Assembly: GCA_031296215.1 (NCBI GenBank)
Contig: JARLGE010000114.1
Span: forward strand, 62,001-126,000
Length of the DNA: 64,000 nt
Direction of reading: 5' to 3'
Source: Occallatibacter sp.
GTDB lineage: Bacteria > Acidobacteriota > Terriglobia > Terriglobales > Acidobacteriaceae
Below, one piece after another: positions 28,007 through 36,424 of the stretch. A program made the translations under genes and the position numbers. The notes under the pieces were generated by a model, which ran no database searches, was not told where the DNA came from, and saw nothing but the letters and a program-made list of their open reading frames with translations. Position 1 is the first letter of the stretch; each line of letters starts with the position of its first letter.

Positions 28007-28185
28007 TCAGGGTCGCCGGGATTGTATCGTCCGGCGCTGCCATCGCTGCATGGTCCGTTGGCTGAAAAGCAAAAGCCCCCATTGCGGGGGGGAGCGTGCG
28101 CACTGAAACCTGGGGCGGTGTGCGCACTCTCCCTGCAAGGAGGACTTTGGGTGTAGCCTGGTTTGTCCTTCGCGGCTTCAGCGAG

Positions 28186-28383
28186 CTAGCTGATGTAGGA
28201 GCCGAGCGTGGTGCTGATGCCCTGGAATGCAGAGTTGAGGCCGGTGGCCAGAGCCTTCATGCCGGCGGTGGCGCCGAACGCGATGAGGGCAACGACCAGA
28301 GCGTATTCAACCAAATCCTGACCCTCTTCGCGGCTGGCCAGATCCTGGAACTTGACGTAAAGCTTGAGAAGCATGGTGTTCAT
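28186..28383 (-). CDS. Flp/Fap-type type IVb pilin, copy 3 in transcript order
   Basis: A 65-residue prepilin. The short leader ends at the glycine in REEGQDLVEYALVVALIAFG; the processing motif G-(x)4-E-Y and the following hydrophobic helix are those of Flp major pilins of Tad systems. The start at 28383 is chosen because GGAGAGGGAA lies 5-7 bases upstream and it matches the paralogues; a frame to 28401 is also open. The product is identical to that of the gene at 28540. No Tad secretion genes (prepilin peptidase, ATPase) are in the window. Confidence 0.93.
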   Translation of the reverse strand: MNTMLLKLYVKFQDLASREEGQDLVEYALVVALIAFGATAGMKALATGLNSAFQGISTTLGSYIS

Positions 28384-28539
28384 GGTGTTCCCTCTCCGCA
28401 TTCTTGTGCGGCTGGTTGCGAACCGTGGATGAACTCTCTGCGGGGTGAGTGCGCGATGATACCGGTTAGGGTGTGCGCACTCTCCCCCGAAAGGACGAAA
28501 CTGCAGGCTATGCTGTTCTGTCCTCGCGGGGACGAAGAA

Positions 28540-28737
28540 CTAGCTGATGTAGCTGCCGAGCGTGGTGCTGATGCCCTGGAAGGCAGAGTTGAGGCCGGTG
28601 GCCAGAGCCTTCATGCCGGCAGTGGCGCCGAACGCGATGAGGGCAACGACTAGGGCGTATTCAACCAGATCCTGACCCTCTTCGCGGCTGGCCAGATCCT
28701 GGAACTTGACATAGAGCTTGAGAAGCATGGTGTTCAT
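28540..28737 (-). CDS. Flp/Fap-type type IVb pilin, copy 2
   Basis: A 65-residue prepilin identical in amino acid sequence to its neighbour at 28186. It has the EEGQDLVEYALVVALIAFG processing and helix region and ends LGSYIS. GGAGAG lies about seven bases before the start. It is 156 bases downstream of the 28882 gene and 156 bases upstream of the 28383 start, so all three are probably cotranscribed, or each may have its own signals. Confidence 0.93.
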   Translation of the reverse strand: MNTMLLKLYVKFQDLASREEGQDLVEYALVVALIAFGATAGMKALATGLNSAFQGISTTLGSYIS

Positions 28738-28881
28738 TTTTTCTCTCCGTATTAGGGGCTGGATTGCGGTTGAACAAATTCCTTGCTTGAAAGGCGCCCG
28801 TTTTCAGCCTGTTTGCTTTCGGTGCCTTTTGCCAGGGAGCGGACGTTCCGGGTGGCGCCATGTCCACGCGGGGACGAGTGA

Positions 28882-29079
28882 CTAGCTGATGTAGCTGCCC
28901 ATAGTGGAACTGATGCCTTTGAACGCGCTGTTCAAGCCGGTGGCCAGGGACTTCATGCCGGAGGTTGCGCCGAACGCAAGCAGAGCGACAAGCAAGGCGT
29001 ATTCCACCAGGTCTTGTCCTTCCTCGGAGTTGGCCAGAGATTGGAACTTGATGTACAGCTTCAGCAGCAGGTCGTTCAT
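28882..29079 (-). CDS. Flp/Fap-type type IVb pilin, copy 1 (divergent)
   Basis: A 65-residue prepilin, first in the transcript order. It has NSEEGQDLVEYALLVALLAF at the processing site and ends STMGSYIS. It differs from the other two at about a dozen positions (for example SLANSEEG versus DLASREEG, and KGISSTMG versus QGISTTLG), so it is the older paralogue. The ribosome site GAGGTG lies six bases upstream of ATG 29079. A possible -35 element TTGACG is on the minus strand at 29118-29123. Confidence 0.93.
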   Translation of the reverse strand: MNDLLLKLYIKFQSLANSEEGQDLVEYALLVALLAFGATSGMKSLATGLNSAFKGISSTMGSYIS

Positions 29080-29501
29080 GGTGTCACCTCAGTTTTCAGA
29101 ATTGCGTTTTAAAACTACGTCAAGAACTTACTGTCCCAGAATAGGTCCGGTGCGGCCGGGATGATATCCCTCAAGGGTGTGATACTGGCAATCAAATGGG
29201 GCGGTTGGGTTGTGGTCTTTGTGGTTACCTGCCGATTACCGCAAAGCGTTGAGGTTGTTTGCGGTTAAGATCCGTGCAACGTTGCCGTTTCGTGATGCCG
29301 CATTGCCTTGTGGATGCGGTCGCGGGACGGTTCCTGTCCGGTCGTGCGCCAGGGAGCAGCCGCTGGGAGGGCGCGTGGAAGCACTCTGGGCGCGGTTGGA
29401 TCCCAAGGGGAGTGCCTATTCGGGCGACTATTCTTGCTCTATGCGCTTGATTTAGTAGAGTTGTAACCTCCTATTCATCTTGGCCCGGTAGCCTGTTTGA
29501 G
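29080..29501. other. Divergent intergenic region between pilins and pst operon
   Basis: This 422-base region must carry the promoters of the pilin array (minus) and pstC (plus). Short frames such as 29210-29455 on the plus strand have no domain, no clear ribosome site and atypical codon use. No RNA gene is recognisable. Confidence 0.5.
29461..29478 (+). promoter_or_regulatory. Weak candidate Pho box upstream of pstC
   Basis: The 18 bases TTGTAAC CTCC TATTCAT show two 7-base half-sites spaced by four bases, the spacing of PhoB direct repeats. Each half matches CTGTCAT at only four of seven bases, so this is a position-driven suggestion. Confidence 0.2.
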
Positions 29502-30590
29502 GTGATCGCCAACGTGCCCGAGATTCCGACCGCCCAATCTGCAATCGAGACCCAACCGAGTTCTGGCGGCGGCCAGCGGCCCGCGGGGCCGGCGGCGGCG
29601 GTTTCGCCCATTCGGGAGTTTCTGCTGTCGCGGGGGAACTCGGCGCTAGCGGACCGCGGGTTTCAGTGGCTGATGGTGCTGTGCGCGCTCAGCATCTTCG
29701 GCATCGTGGTGCTGATCGCCGCGGAGCTTGTGCGAGGCTCGCAATTGTCCTGGGCCAAATCCGGTCTTGCCTTCTATTTCTCGAGGTTTGTCGATCCGGA
29801 AACCAGACTGCCCCTCTACTGGGACCCGGTAAACGGGCACTTCAGCGCCCTTCCGTTCGTGTTTGGAACGCTGGTGTCGTCGTTTCTGGCGCTACTGCTG
29901 GCGGTTCCGCTGGCCATTGGCGTAGCGGTGTTCCTGACAGAAATGTGCCCGCGGATGCTGCGCGGCCCACTGGCGTTTCTTACCGAACTGCTGGCCGCGA
30001 TTCCCAGCGTGATCTATGGCCTGTGGGCGGTCTTCGTGCTGGTGCCGCTGCTGCGAGAGTATGTGAACCCCTCGCTGATCAAGCTGCTGGGCTGGACGGG
30101 CTTTTTCAACGACGACAATCCCACCGGCCTGGGCTTTGTTGCGGCCGGCGTGATTCTGGCTATTATGATTCTGCCCATCATCTCGTCGCTTACGCGCGAG
30201 GTGATGAACGCGGTTCCAGGTTCGCAGCGCGAGGCAGTGCTGGCGCTGGGCGCGACGCGCTGGGAGATGATCACCATGGGCGTGCTGCGCAACGCGCGCA
30301 TCGGCATTGTGGGCGCCATCATTCTCGGCTTGGGCCGAGCGCTGGGCGAGACCATGGCGGTGACCATGGTGATCGGGAATACGCCCCAGATCCAGCGTTC
30401 GCTGCTGGCCAGCGGAGCCTCGATGGCGTCGGTGATTGCCAATGAGTACGCCGAGGCGGCCAGCGATTTGCATCTGAGCGCGCTCACCGAGATTGGCCTC
30501 GCGCTGTTTATTGTGACGATTATTGTGAATGCACTGGCGCGCCTGTTGGTGTGGGCCGTGACGCGCGGAGCGCCGGCATCGGCGCATTGA
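29502..30590 (+). CDS. pstC: Phosphate ABC transporter permease
   Basis: A 362-residue permease of the high-affinity phosphate importer, with about six membrane segments. The N-terminal 40 residues are a polar Ala/Pro/Gly tail. The permease signature is in SQREAVLALGATRWEMITMG and GIVGAIILGLGRALGETMAV. Length is slightly above the usual 300-330 because of the tail and the periplasmic loop at residues 85-110. The first codon is GTG at 29502, abutting GAGG; GTG 29514 has better spacing, so the start may be four codons later. Operon pstC-pstA-pstB-phoU follows. No pstS precedes it, so the binding protein must be encoded elsewhere. Confidence 0.94.
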   Translation: MIANVPEIPTAQSAIETQPSSGGGQRPAGPAAAVSPIREFLLSRGNSALADRGFQWLMVLCALSIFGIVVLIAAELVRGSQLSWAKSGLAFYFSRFVDPETRLPLYWDPVNGHFSALPFVFGTLVSSFLALLLAVPLAIGVAVFLTEMCPRMLRGPLAFLTELLAAIPSVIYGLWAVFVLVPLLREYVNPSLIKLLGWTGFFNDDNPTGLGFVAAGVILAIMILPIISSLTREVMNAVPGSQREAVLALGATRWEMITMGVLRNARIGIVGAIILGLGRALGETMAVTMVIGNTPQIQRSLLASGASMASVIANEYAEAASDLHLSALTEIGLALFIVTIIVNALARLLVWAVTRGAPASAH

Positions 30591-30596
30591 TAAGAG

Positions 30597-30632
30597 CGGG
30601 GACCAGGGAATAGGGGATTAGGGACTAAGGAA
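30597..30632. repeat. GGGACTAGGGA-type repeat between pstC and pstA
   Basis: The gap between pstC and pstA consists of gggaccagggaatagggg and ttagggactaagg, the same theme as in three other gaps. AAGG at its end is the probable ribosome site of pstA. Confidence 0.45.
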
Positions 30633-30635
30633 CTG

Positions 30636-31517
30636 GTGGAGGCACAGAAACTGCGGACAGGAAACAAATGGCGGGATAGATTTCGGAGGGCGACCGATGG
30701 CTTGGCCACAGGGTTGGCCGTCCTGTCGACGGGGCTGGTGGTGGCGCCGCTGGTGGCGATCTTTGTCTATCTCATCTATAAGGGCGCTAGTTCATTGAAT
30801 TTTGCGTTCTTTACGCAGATCCCGAAGCCGGAGGGCGAGGTGGGCGGCGGGATGGCCAACGCCATCGCCGGTTCCGGCGTCCTGCTGGGGCTGGCGAGTG
30901 CCATCGGCGTTCCGATCGGCATTGCGGGCGGAATCTTTCTTGCGGAGTTTGGGCGCGGAACCAAGCTTGCCAATGCGGTGCGGTTTACCGCCGACGTGCT
31001 CAACGGGGTTCCCTCCATCGTGATGGGCGTCGCCGTCTACGGGCTGATTGTGACGCCGGCGATGCCGTTTTCGGCCTTGTCGGGGGGCGTTGCGCTGGGC
31101 ATCATGATGATTCCGACGGTGACACGGACCACCGAGGAGATGCTGCTGATGGTGCCTCACGCGGTGCGCGAGGCGGCGCTGGCTTTGGGCGTTCCCAACT
31201 GGCGGTCGGTGCTGTCGATCACGGTGAAGACGGCCTCTCCGGGCATCATCACCGGCTGCATGCTGGCGTTTGCGCGGGTGGCAGGCGAGACGGCGCCGCT
31301 GATTTTTACTGCATTCGGGAACTCCAACTGGAGCGTCGCTCTCAACCGGCCCATCTCCGCGCTGCCGCTGGAGATTTATCGCTATGCGATTTCGCCTTAC
31401 GACGACCAGCACAGGCAGGCATGGGCGGCGGCGCTGGTCTTGGTGATTTTGATTGTTACGGCGGTGTCGCTGGTGCGTTTCGTGACCGGCCGCGGCGTGC
31501 TGAAGGGAGCAAGCTAG
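30636..31517 (+). CDS. pstA: Phosphate ABC transporter permease
   Basis: A 293-residue partner of PstC with six membrane segments. Key stretches are GGMANAIAGSGVLLGLASAI near residue 72, ADVLNGVPSIVMGVAVYGLI near residue 118, and the permease loop VREAALALGVPNWRSVLSIT near residue 185, followed by ARVAGETAPLIFTAFGN. The start codon is GTG with AAGG five bases upstream. It ends directly before the GTG start of pstB. Confidence 0.95.
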   Translation: MEAQKLRTGNKWRDRFRRATDGLATGLAVLSTGLVVAPLVAIFVYLIYKGASSLNFAFFTQIPKPEGEVGGGMANAIAGSGVLLGLASAIGVPIGIAGGIFLAEFGRGTKLANAVRFTADVLNGVPSIVMGVAVYGLIVTPAMPFSALSGGVALGIMMIPTVTRTTEEMLLMVPHAVREAALALGVPNWRSVLSITVKTASPGIITGCMLAFARVAGETAPLIFTAFGNSNWSVALNRPISALPLEIYRYAISPYDDQHRQAWAAALVLVILIVTAVSLVRFVTGRGVLKGAS

Positions 31518-32276
31518 GTGGGCGTTGGCATCGAAGTAGTGAGCCTGAATGCGTGGTACGCGGCCAATCATACGCTGCAGGACATCAATCTGAACATACC
31601 GGCCAACCATGCGACCGCCCTGATTGGACCTTCAGGCTGCGGCAAGAGTACATTTGTTCGTTGCCTGAATCGCATGCACGAGACCAACCCGATTGCACGC
31701 GTCACCGGCACGGTACGCATCGGCAATCTGGACATATACAAGGACGCCAAGCCGGTGGAGATCCGGCGGCGCGTGGGAATGGTGTTTCAGCGGCCTAACC
31801 CTTTTCCGACCATGTCCATCTACGACAACGTGGCGGCGGGGCTGAAGCTGAACGGATACCGCAACCATCGCGTGCTGGATGAGATTGTGGAGCGGTCGCT
31901 GAAAAACTCGGCTCTGTGGGAGGAAGTGAAGGACGACCTGAAGAAGAAGTCGGGAGCGAGCCTGAGCGGCGGGCAGCAGCAGCGGCTGTGCATCGCGCGG
32001 GCGCTGGCAGTCGACCCCGAGGTCCTGCTGATGGACGAGCCGGCCTCGGCTCTAGACCCGGTTTCGACCTCCAAGATCGAGGACCTGATCTTTGAACTGA
32101 AATCGCAGTACACCATCGTGATTGTCACGCATAATATGCAGCAGGCAGCACGCGTGGCAGAGAAGACGGGCTTTTTTTTGAACGGCCGCATGGTGGAGTT
32201 CGACTCCACCCACAAGATTTTTACAAACCCCAGTGACAAGCGCACTGAGGATTACATCACGGGCAGGTTCGGATGA
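31518..32276 (+). CDS. pstB: Phosphate ABC transporter ATP-binding protein
   Basis: A 252-residue ATPase that powers phosphate uptake. Walker A is GPSGCGKST near residue 38, the Q loop is VFQRPNPFP, the signature is [15 protein letters not shown], Walker B is [13 protein letters not shown], and the switch is [13 protein letters not shown]. These are the standard PstB sequences and the length is usual. The start is GTG 31518 with AAGGGAG eight bases upstream, and the end overlaps the ATG of phoU by four bases, so translation is coupled. Confidence 0.97.
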   Translation: MGVGIEVVSLNAWYAANHTLQDINLNIPANHATALIGPSGCGKSTFVRCLNRMHETNPIARVTGTVRIGNLDIYKDAKPVEIRRRVGMVFQRPNPFPTMSIYDNVAAGLKLNGYRNHRVLDEIVERSLKNSALWEEVKDDLKKKSGASLSGGQQQRLCIARALAVDPEVLLMDEPASALDPVSTSKIEDLIFELKSQYTIVIVTHNMQQAARVAEKTGFFLNGRMVEFDSTHKIFTNPSDKRTEDYITGRFG

Positions 32277-32983
32277 CGCGCATACGGTTTCAACGCAGCC
32301 TGGACGAGTTGAAGGAGAACCTGCTGGTAATGGCCGGGTTGGCCGAGCAGGCCATCCAGCGCGCCATCGAGGCCTACCGGGTACGCGACCTTTCGATCTG
32401 CGACCTGGTCAGCCGCAGTGAGATCGCTATCAATCGCCTGGAGCGCGACATCGACCAGACGGCGCTGGACCTGCTGGCGATGGAGCAGCCCATGGCCATC
32501 GATCTGCGCTTCATTCTCAGCGTGATCAAGATCAACGCTGATCTCGAGCGCGTGGGCGACGCGGCCAAGAACATCAGCGACCGGGTGCGCAGCATGGAGC
32601 AGATGGCGGTAGTCGATCTGCCCGTGGACATTCCCCGCATGGCTTCGCTGGCCGCGGACATGGTGCGCAAGAGCCTGCAGTCGTTCATCGAGGCCGATCC
32701 GGAGATGGCGCGTGCGGTGCTGACAATGGACGACGCGGTGGATGCGATGAACCGCGCGGCCTACAAGTCGCTTACCAAGGTGATGGAAGAAGAGAGCCAC
32801 CTGGCGCCGCAGGCGCTGAACGCGCTGATGATCGCGCGAGCGCTGGAGCGGGTAGCCGACCACGCCACCAACATTGCCGAGGACGTGATCTTCTGGGTGC
32901 AGGGCGCCGATGTGCGCCACCACAAGAGCCTGAAGAAGGGCCCCGACCCTCATGCAATGGGCGAGACCGAGGGAGCTGTTTAG
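32273..32983 (+). CDS. phoU: Phosphate signalling protein
   Basis: A 236-residue all-helical protein built from two PhoU repeats. The metal-binding E/DxxxD motifs appear in [20 protein letters not shown] and its repeat [20 protein letters not shown]. PhoU links PstSCAB to the PhoR/PhoB sensor and restrains phosphate uptake. Its start lies inside the pstB stop (ATGA). It ends before the hairpin-rich intergenic region that separates it from the convergent carboxypeptidase gene. Confidence 0.96.
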   Translation: MTRIRFQRSLDELKENLLVMAGLAEQAIQRAIEAYRVRDLSICDLVSRSEIAINRLERDIDQTALDLLAMEQPMAIDLRFILSVIKINADLERVGDAAKNISDRVRSMEQMAVVDLPVDIPRMASLAADMVRKSLQSFIEADPEMARAVLTMDDAVDAMNRAAYKSLTKVMEEESHLAPQALNALMIARALERVADHATNIAEDVIFWVQGADVRHHKSLKKGPDPHAMGETEGAV

Positions 32984-33196
32984 CCCTCAGAGATTGCTGC
33001 ATCTTCCCGGGTTTTGAAAGGGTGCGGCGGGGTACCCTCTGGGTCCCGCGCCGCCAAGAAGAGTTGATGGAGGGATGGGCTTCAGCCCCCAAGGGAAGCT
33101 ATCTCCAGCAACTGCCCTTCCCTCTGCGCCTAAGGCCCAGCCTCTGTTTGGTCCATGTGCGGCGCGGCTGACCCCGCGCCCTTTCAAAGCAAAGGT
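32984..33196. repeat. Palindromic intergenic repeat, copies B and C, between convergent genes
   Basis: Copy B on the minus strand runs from 33097 to 33011: ttcccttgggggctgaagcc, a long imperfect GC hairpin (stems 33024-33037 and 33041-33054, 12 of 14 pairs), then ccctttcaaaac. Copy C on the plus strand has hairpin stems 33161-33167 and 33174-33180 followed by ccctttcaaagc. The two units face each other between phoU and the S10 gene. They may serve as a bidirectional stop as well as being dispersed repeats. Confidence 0.6.
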
Positions 33197-34849
33197 TTAC
33201 TTCGTGTCGGCCAGGGTGCTCTTGATGAAAGCGGCGACGCGGCCGTGCAACTGCTTGAGGCTTTCGTCGCGGACATAGACCATGTGGCCCGATTCGTACC
33301 AGTCGTACTCGATGTTCTTGGCCAGCGACTGCGGAATGGGCAGGTGCTTCTCCTCATATTGCGCAGCGAAGAAGGGCGTGGCCAGATCGTAGTAGCCGCC
33401 GTTGACCATGACGTGCAAGCGGGGATTGATCTTCAGGGCCTCGGCCAGGTCGTTGGCCACGTTGAGGTCGATGGGATTGCCGTTGTGCTTGAAATCCCAT
33501 TGCGCGCCGCCGAACTGCGCTTCCGGCAGGTAGGTCTGGCCGTCGCCATACTTCAGGTCCTTGCGCACGTAGTCGTTGAACAGCGACACGTAGGCCGAGG
33601 AGATGGCCGAGCTTTGCGGGTCATATTCGGCGTATTGGCTCAGGGGGTCGAGATGGGGCCCTGAGAAGCGTGTGTCGAGGCGGCCGGTGGTCAGGTCCTG
33701 GTCGTCCTGCAGGTTCTTTTCAAACTCGCCGCCGTTCACGCGCAAATTGGCCTTTTTCAAGTAGGCGACAGGCAGGCCGGTGTACTCGTGCAACTTGCCC
33801 GCCACGGTCTCCTTTTCGTCGGCGCCGATGTCCGTTCCCAGCGCCAGCGCGTGCGTGTAGGGGCCCATGGCAAACTCTTCCACGTCCTTCAGGAAGGGTT
33901 CAAGGTCGGCGGGCTGCTGGGGAAGCTTCTTGTGATACCAGGCCGTGGCGGCATAGGTGGGCAGGGCCAGCACGTAGGGCAGATCCACGCCGGGATTGCC
34001 GCTGGGGAAGTCGATGTCGGTGGTGAAGTTGAAGATTTGCGAGAGCAGGATGACGCCGTTCAGGTCGATGCTCTTGGAGTTCTCCAGGATGTCGGCCAGC
34101 ACCGCCGAGCGGGTGGTGCCGTAGCTCTCGCCGAAGATGTACTTGGGCGAATTCCAGCGGTTGTACTTGGTGATGAAGCGGACGATGAAGCGGGCAAAGG
34201 CGTTGGCGTCTTCGTCGACGCCCCAGAAAGCCTTCTCCGCGTCCTTGCCGGCCAGGCGGCCGAAGCCGGTGCCGGGCATGTCGATAAAAACCAGATCGCT
34301 TGTGTCGAGCAGCGACTCGGCGTTGTCAATCATCTTGTAGGGCGCGGCAGGCAGGTGCTGGTCGGTGCTGGTGACCACGTGCTTGGGACCCAGCGAGCCC
34401 ATGTGCAGCCAGACGGTGGAGCTGCCAGGGCCGCCGTTATAAAAGAAGGTGATGGGGCGGTCTTCTGCCTTAGCGTCCTTCTTGAAATAGGCCACATAGA
34501 ACATCTTTGCAACTGGGGTCGCGTCCTTGGGCTCCTTGGGCTCCGCGTTCGCCAATTGGCTGCCGGGCTGGGGCTTGCCTTCCATGCCCAGTTGCGCGTC
34601 CTGCGCGTCGGTCGAGCCCACGGTCAGCGTGCCGGCGACGGCGGTGTAAGCAATGTGTTGGCCGCCCACGTCGACCGTGCCCTGGGTGGTGGATTCGGCC
34701 GGCGGGTTCTTGTCGGCGGCGGCCTTTTCAGCTGCTGCCTTGTCCGCGGCTGCGGGCTTGGCTGCCTCGTCCTGGGCGAGAACCAGTGCTGGTGCGGCGA
34801 CAAGAGCGGCTGCGAACAAAGCTGCCGTCAGAAGTTGGGGAATGCGCAT
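33197..34849 (-). CDS. Secreted serine carboxypeptidase (S10 family)
   Basis: A 550-residue exported peptidase. The signal peptide (LLTAALFAAALVAAPALVLA) is followed by an Ala/Lys/Asp-rich linker (residues 26-52). The oxyanion region is ITFFYNGGPGSSTVWLHMGS, the nucleophile lies in FGESYGTTRSA near residue 253, the acid in GYYDLATPFF and the histidine in ESGHMVYV near residue 520. These are the S10 triad motifs. It should trim C-terminal residues from peptides in the periplasm or outside. AGGAGA precedes ATG 34849 by eight bases. It lies 72 bases downstream of the M19 dipeptidase on the same strand, so the two probably form a peptide-degrading unit. Confidence 0.93.
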   Translation of the reverse strand: MRIPQLLTAALFAAALVAAPALVLAQDEAAKPAAADKAAAEKAAADKNPPAESTTQGTVDVGGQHIAYTAVAGTLTVGSTDAQDAQLGMEGKPQPGSQLANAEPKEPKDATPVAKMFYVAYFKKDAKAEDRPITFFYNGGPGSSTVWLHMGSLGPKHVVTSTDQHLPAAPYKMIDNAESLLDTSDLVFIDMPGTGFGRLAGKDAEKAFWGVDEDANAFARFIVRFITKYNRWNSPKYIFGESYGTTRSAVLADILENSKSIDLNGVILLSQIFNFTTDIDFPSGNPGVDLPYVLALPTYAATAWYHKKLPQQPADLEPFLKDVEEFAMGPYTHALALGTDIGADEKETVAGKLHEYTGLPVAYLKKANLRVNGGEFEKNLQDDQDLTTGRLDTRFSGPHLDPLSQYAEYDPQSSAISSAYVSLFNDYVRKDLKYGDGQTYLPEAQFGGAQWDFKHNGNPIDLNVANDLAEALKINPRLHVMVNGGYYDLATPFFAAQYEEKHLPIPQSLAKNIEYDWYESGHMVYVRDESLKQLHGRVAAFIKSTLADTK

Positions 34850-34921
34850 TAGAGTATCTCCTGTTTTTTGAGGATTGGGCCAAGAGCCAGCACTGCGATG
34901 GTCTTCTGAGCTGGGGTCCGG

Positions 34922-36244
34922 CTACTTCTGCGGCTTGTTGAACGGCTGCTTCTCGGTGATGCGCGGCCGGCTTTCGGCCTGCAGTTCCTTTGAGACGGCC
35001 TCCGCTTCGCGAAAGACGCGCAGCAGATTGCCGCCCAGAATCTTGCGGCAGTCTTCGGCCGAGTAGCCGCGGTCGAGCAGGGCCTGTGTGATCTTGGGCA
35101 GGTCGGCCGGCGAGTCGAGCCCTAACGGCAACTGGCCGCTCACGCCGTCGAAGTCCGAACCCAGGCCCACATGGTCCACGCCGGCCACCTTGGCGATGTG
35201 GTCGATGTGATCGATGAGCATGGAAAGCGGTGGGCGCGGAATGCGGTCCGCAAAGGCGCGTTGAATCTTCTCTTCGTCGGCGTAAACAAACTCGCGCCCC
35301 TCGGCCTTGGCCTTGTCTTTTGCCTCGGAGACGGCCTTGTCCACCTCCGCCTGCTGCGCCTTCTGGGCGTCGCGATAGGCCTGCGAGAGGAAGCCGGAGT
35401 AGAAATTGACGTCGATGACGCCTCCCTTGGAGTTGGGTCCGCCGGAGCGTGCCACGGCGCGCAGCATGTCGTCGGTCATGTTGCGGGGCGCGTCGCACAG
35501 CGCCCGCGCCGATGAGTGCGAGGCAATGACCGGGGCGCGGCTGATGACCAGCGTCCGGAAGAAGGTGCGGTCGGAGACATGCGAGATGTCGATCATCATG
35601 CCCAGCCGGTTCATCTCGTAGACCACATCCTTGCCGAACTCGGTGAGGCCCTCCTTGGTGTGCGGGATCGACTTGTCGTCGATGTCGCCGGAGGAGTCGG
35701 CCCAGTCGTTGGAGTTCGACCAGGTCAGCGTCATGTAGCGCACGCCCAGCGCGTAGTACTGGCGCAGCAGCCCGAGCGAGTTTTCGATGGAGTGGCCGCC
35801 CTCGATGCCCATAAGCGCCGCAAACTTGCGGGTGCGATGTGCGTACTCGATGCCCTCGGGCGTGGTCACGAACATGATTTGATCGGGGTGCTTCGCCACC
35901 TGTTGCTTGACCGAATCGATCAGTTCCAGCGTGCGCCGCGCATACTGGCCCTTGTAAAGGCCCGGCTCGACCCAGATGGAGAAGAACTCGGCGCCCAGGT
36001 TGCCCTTATGGATTGACTCCAAATTGAGATTCCCCCCCTGCAGGGGATCGCCCAGGTCGAAGTGCTCGTCCACAAAGCGCTGCGGCGTGTCGGCGTGCGT
36101 GTCGATGATGAGGGCGGACTTCTGGACCTGGGCGGCTGTCGGTTTTGCTGGGGTCATTTTCGGGGCCGGCTTGGCTGGACTTTGGGCGCAGAGCAACGCG
36201 GGGAGGGCGAAGAGCAGCAGAGAGAGGCAGACACGAGTGCGCAT
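34922..36244 (-). CDS. Secreted membrane-dipeptidase-type peptidase (M19)
   Basis: A 440-residue zinc dipeptidase. Signal peptide RVCLSLLLFALPALLCAQS, then a Pro/Lys/Ala linker. Metal ligands fall in ALIIDTHADTP (HxD), GIEGGHSIE (Glu), ISHVSDRTF and VIASHSSARAL (His), with HVGLGSDFDGV (Asp) near residue 360. An insertion of about 45 residues rich in Lys, Glu and Ala occurs at 285-330. M19 enzymes cleave dipeptides, including those with a D-residue at the C-terminal side. A TATACT element lies 13-18 bases before the start, so the transcript may have a very short leader. Divergent from the lactate permease. Confidence 0.94.
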   Translation of the reverse strand: MRTRVCLSLLLFALPALLCAQSPAKPAPKMTPAKPTAAQVQKSALIIDTHADTPQRFVDEHFDLGDPLQGGNLNLESIHKGNLGAEFFSIWVEPGLYKGQYARRTLELIDSVKQQVAKHPDQIMFVTTPEGIEYAHRTRKFAALMGIEGGHSIENSLGLLRQYYALGVRYMTLTWSNSNDWADSSGDIDDKSIPHTKEGLTEFGKDVVYEMNRLGMMIDISHVSDRTFFRTLVISRAPVIASHSSARALCDAPRNMTDDMLRAVARSGGPNSKGGVIDVNFYSGFLSQAYRDAQKAQQAEVDKAVSEAKDKAKAEGREFVYADEEKIQRAFADRIPRPPLSMLIDHIDHIAKVAGVDHVGLGSDFDGVSGQLPLGLDSPADLPKITQALLDRGYSAEDCRKILGGNLLRVFREAEAVSKELQAESRPRITEKQPFNKPQK

Positions 36245-36271
36245 AGGCTTGGCGTCAGTATAGAACGGTGA

Positions 36272-36300
36272 GGCAGGGAACAGGGAAGAGCGAGTAGGGA
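36272..36300. repeat. GGGAACAGGGA-type short repeat
   Basis: gaggcagggaacagggaag and agcgagtagggataag lie upstream of the dipeptidase gene and belong to the same degenerate repeat theme as the other three sites. Confidence 0.35.
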
Positions 36301-36424
36301 TAAGCGCGACATGCGCGGCGGAGGCTCCGGCTTTGGACAGGAATAGACGGGCTGCCGCGCAGCCGTTACTCTTGTCTGGCGAAGCCAGTGTGCAACTGGC
36401 GGGAGTTTCCTCAGGTCAGACCGC

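Larger units (their letters stand above)
27745..28185. other. Intergenic region with short repeats and a gene remnant
   Basis: This 441-base gap lies between the GH78 start and the last pilin gene. It holds the repeat block at 27783-27840, a stretch with coding-like codon use but no start (27872-28006), and at 28118-28133 the sequence gtgtgcgcactctccc that recurs after the second pilin. No intact gene is visible. Confidence 0.5.
28118..28737. repeat. Tandem duplication of a pilin gene with its 3' flank
   Basis: Two units of about 354 bases repeat head to tail: the flank gtgtgcgcactctccc at 28118 and 28471, a short spacer, then the pilin genes ending at 28186 and 28540. The two encoded proteins are identical and the DNA differs at only scattered bases, so the duplication is recent or kept uniform by gene conversion. 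Confidence 0.8.

Noticed and set aside
29210-29455. 81-residue frame before pstC
   Set aside because: No ribosome site, no homologous-looking pattern and codon use unlike neighbours.
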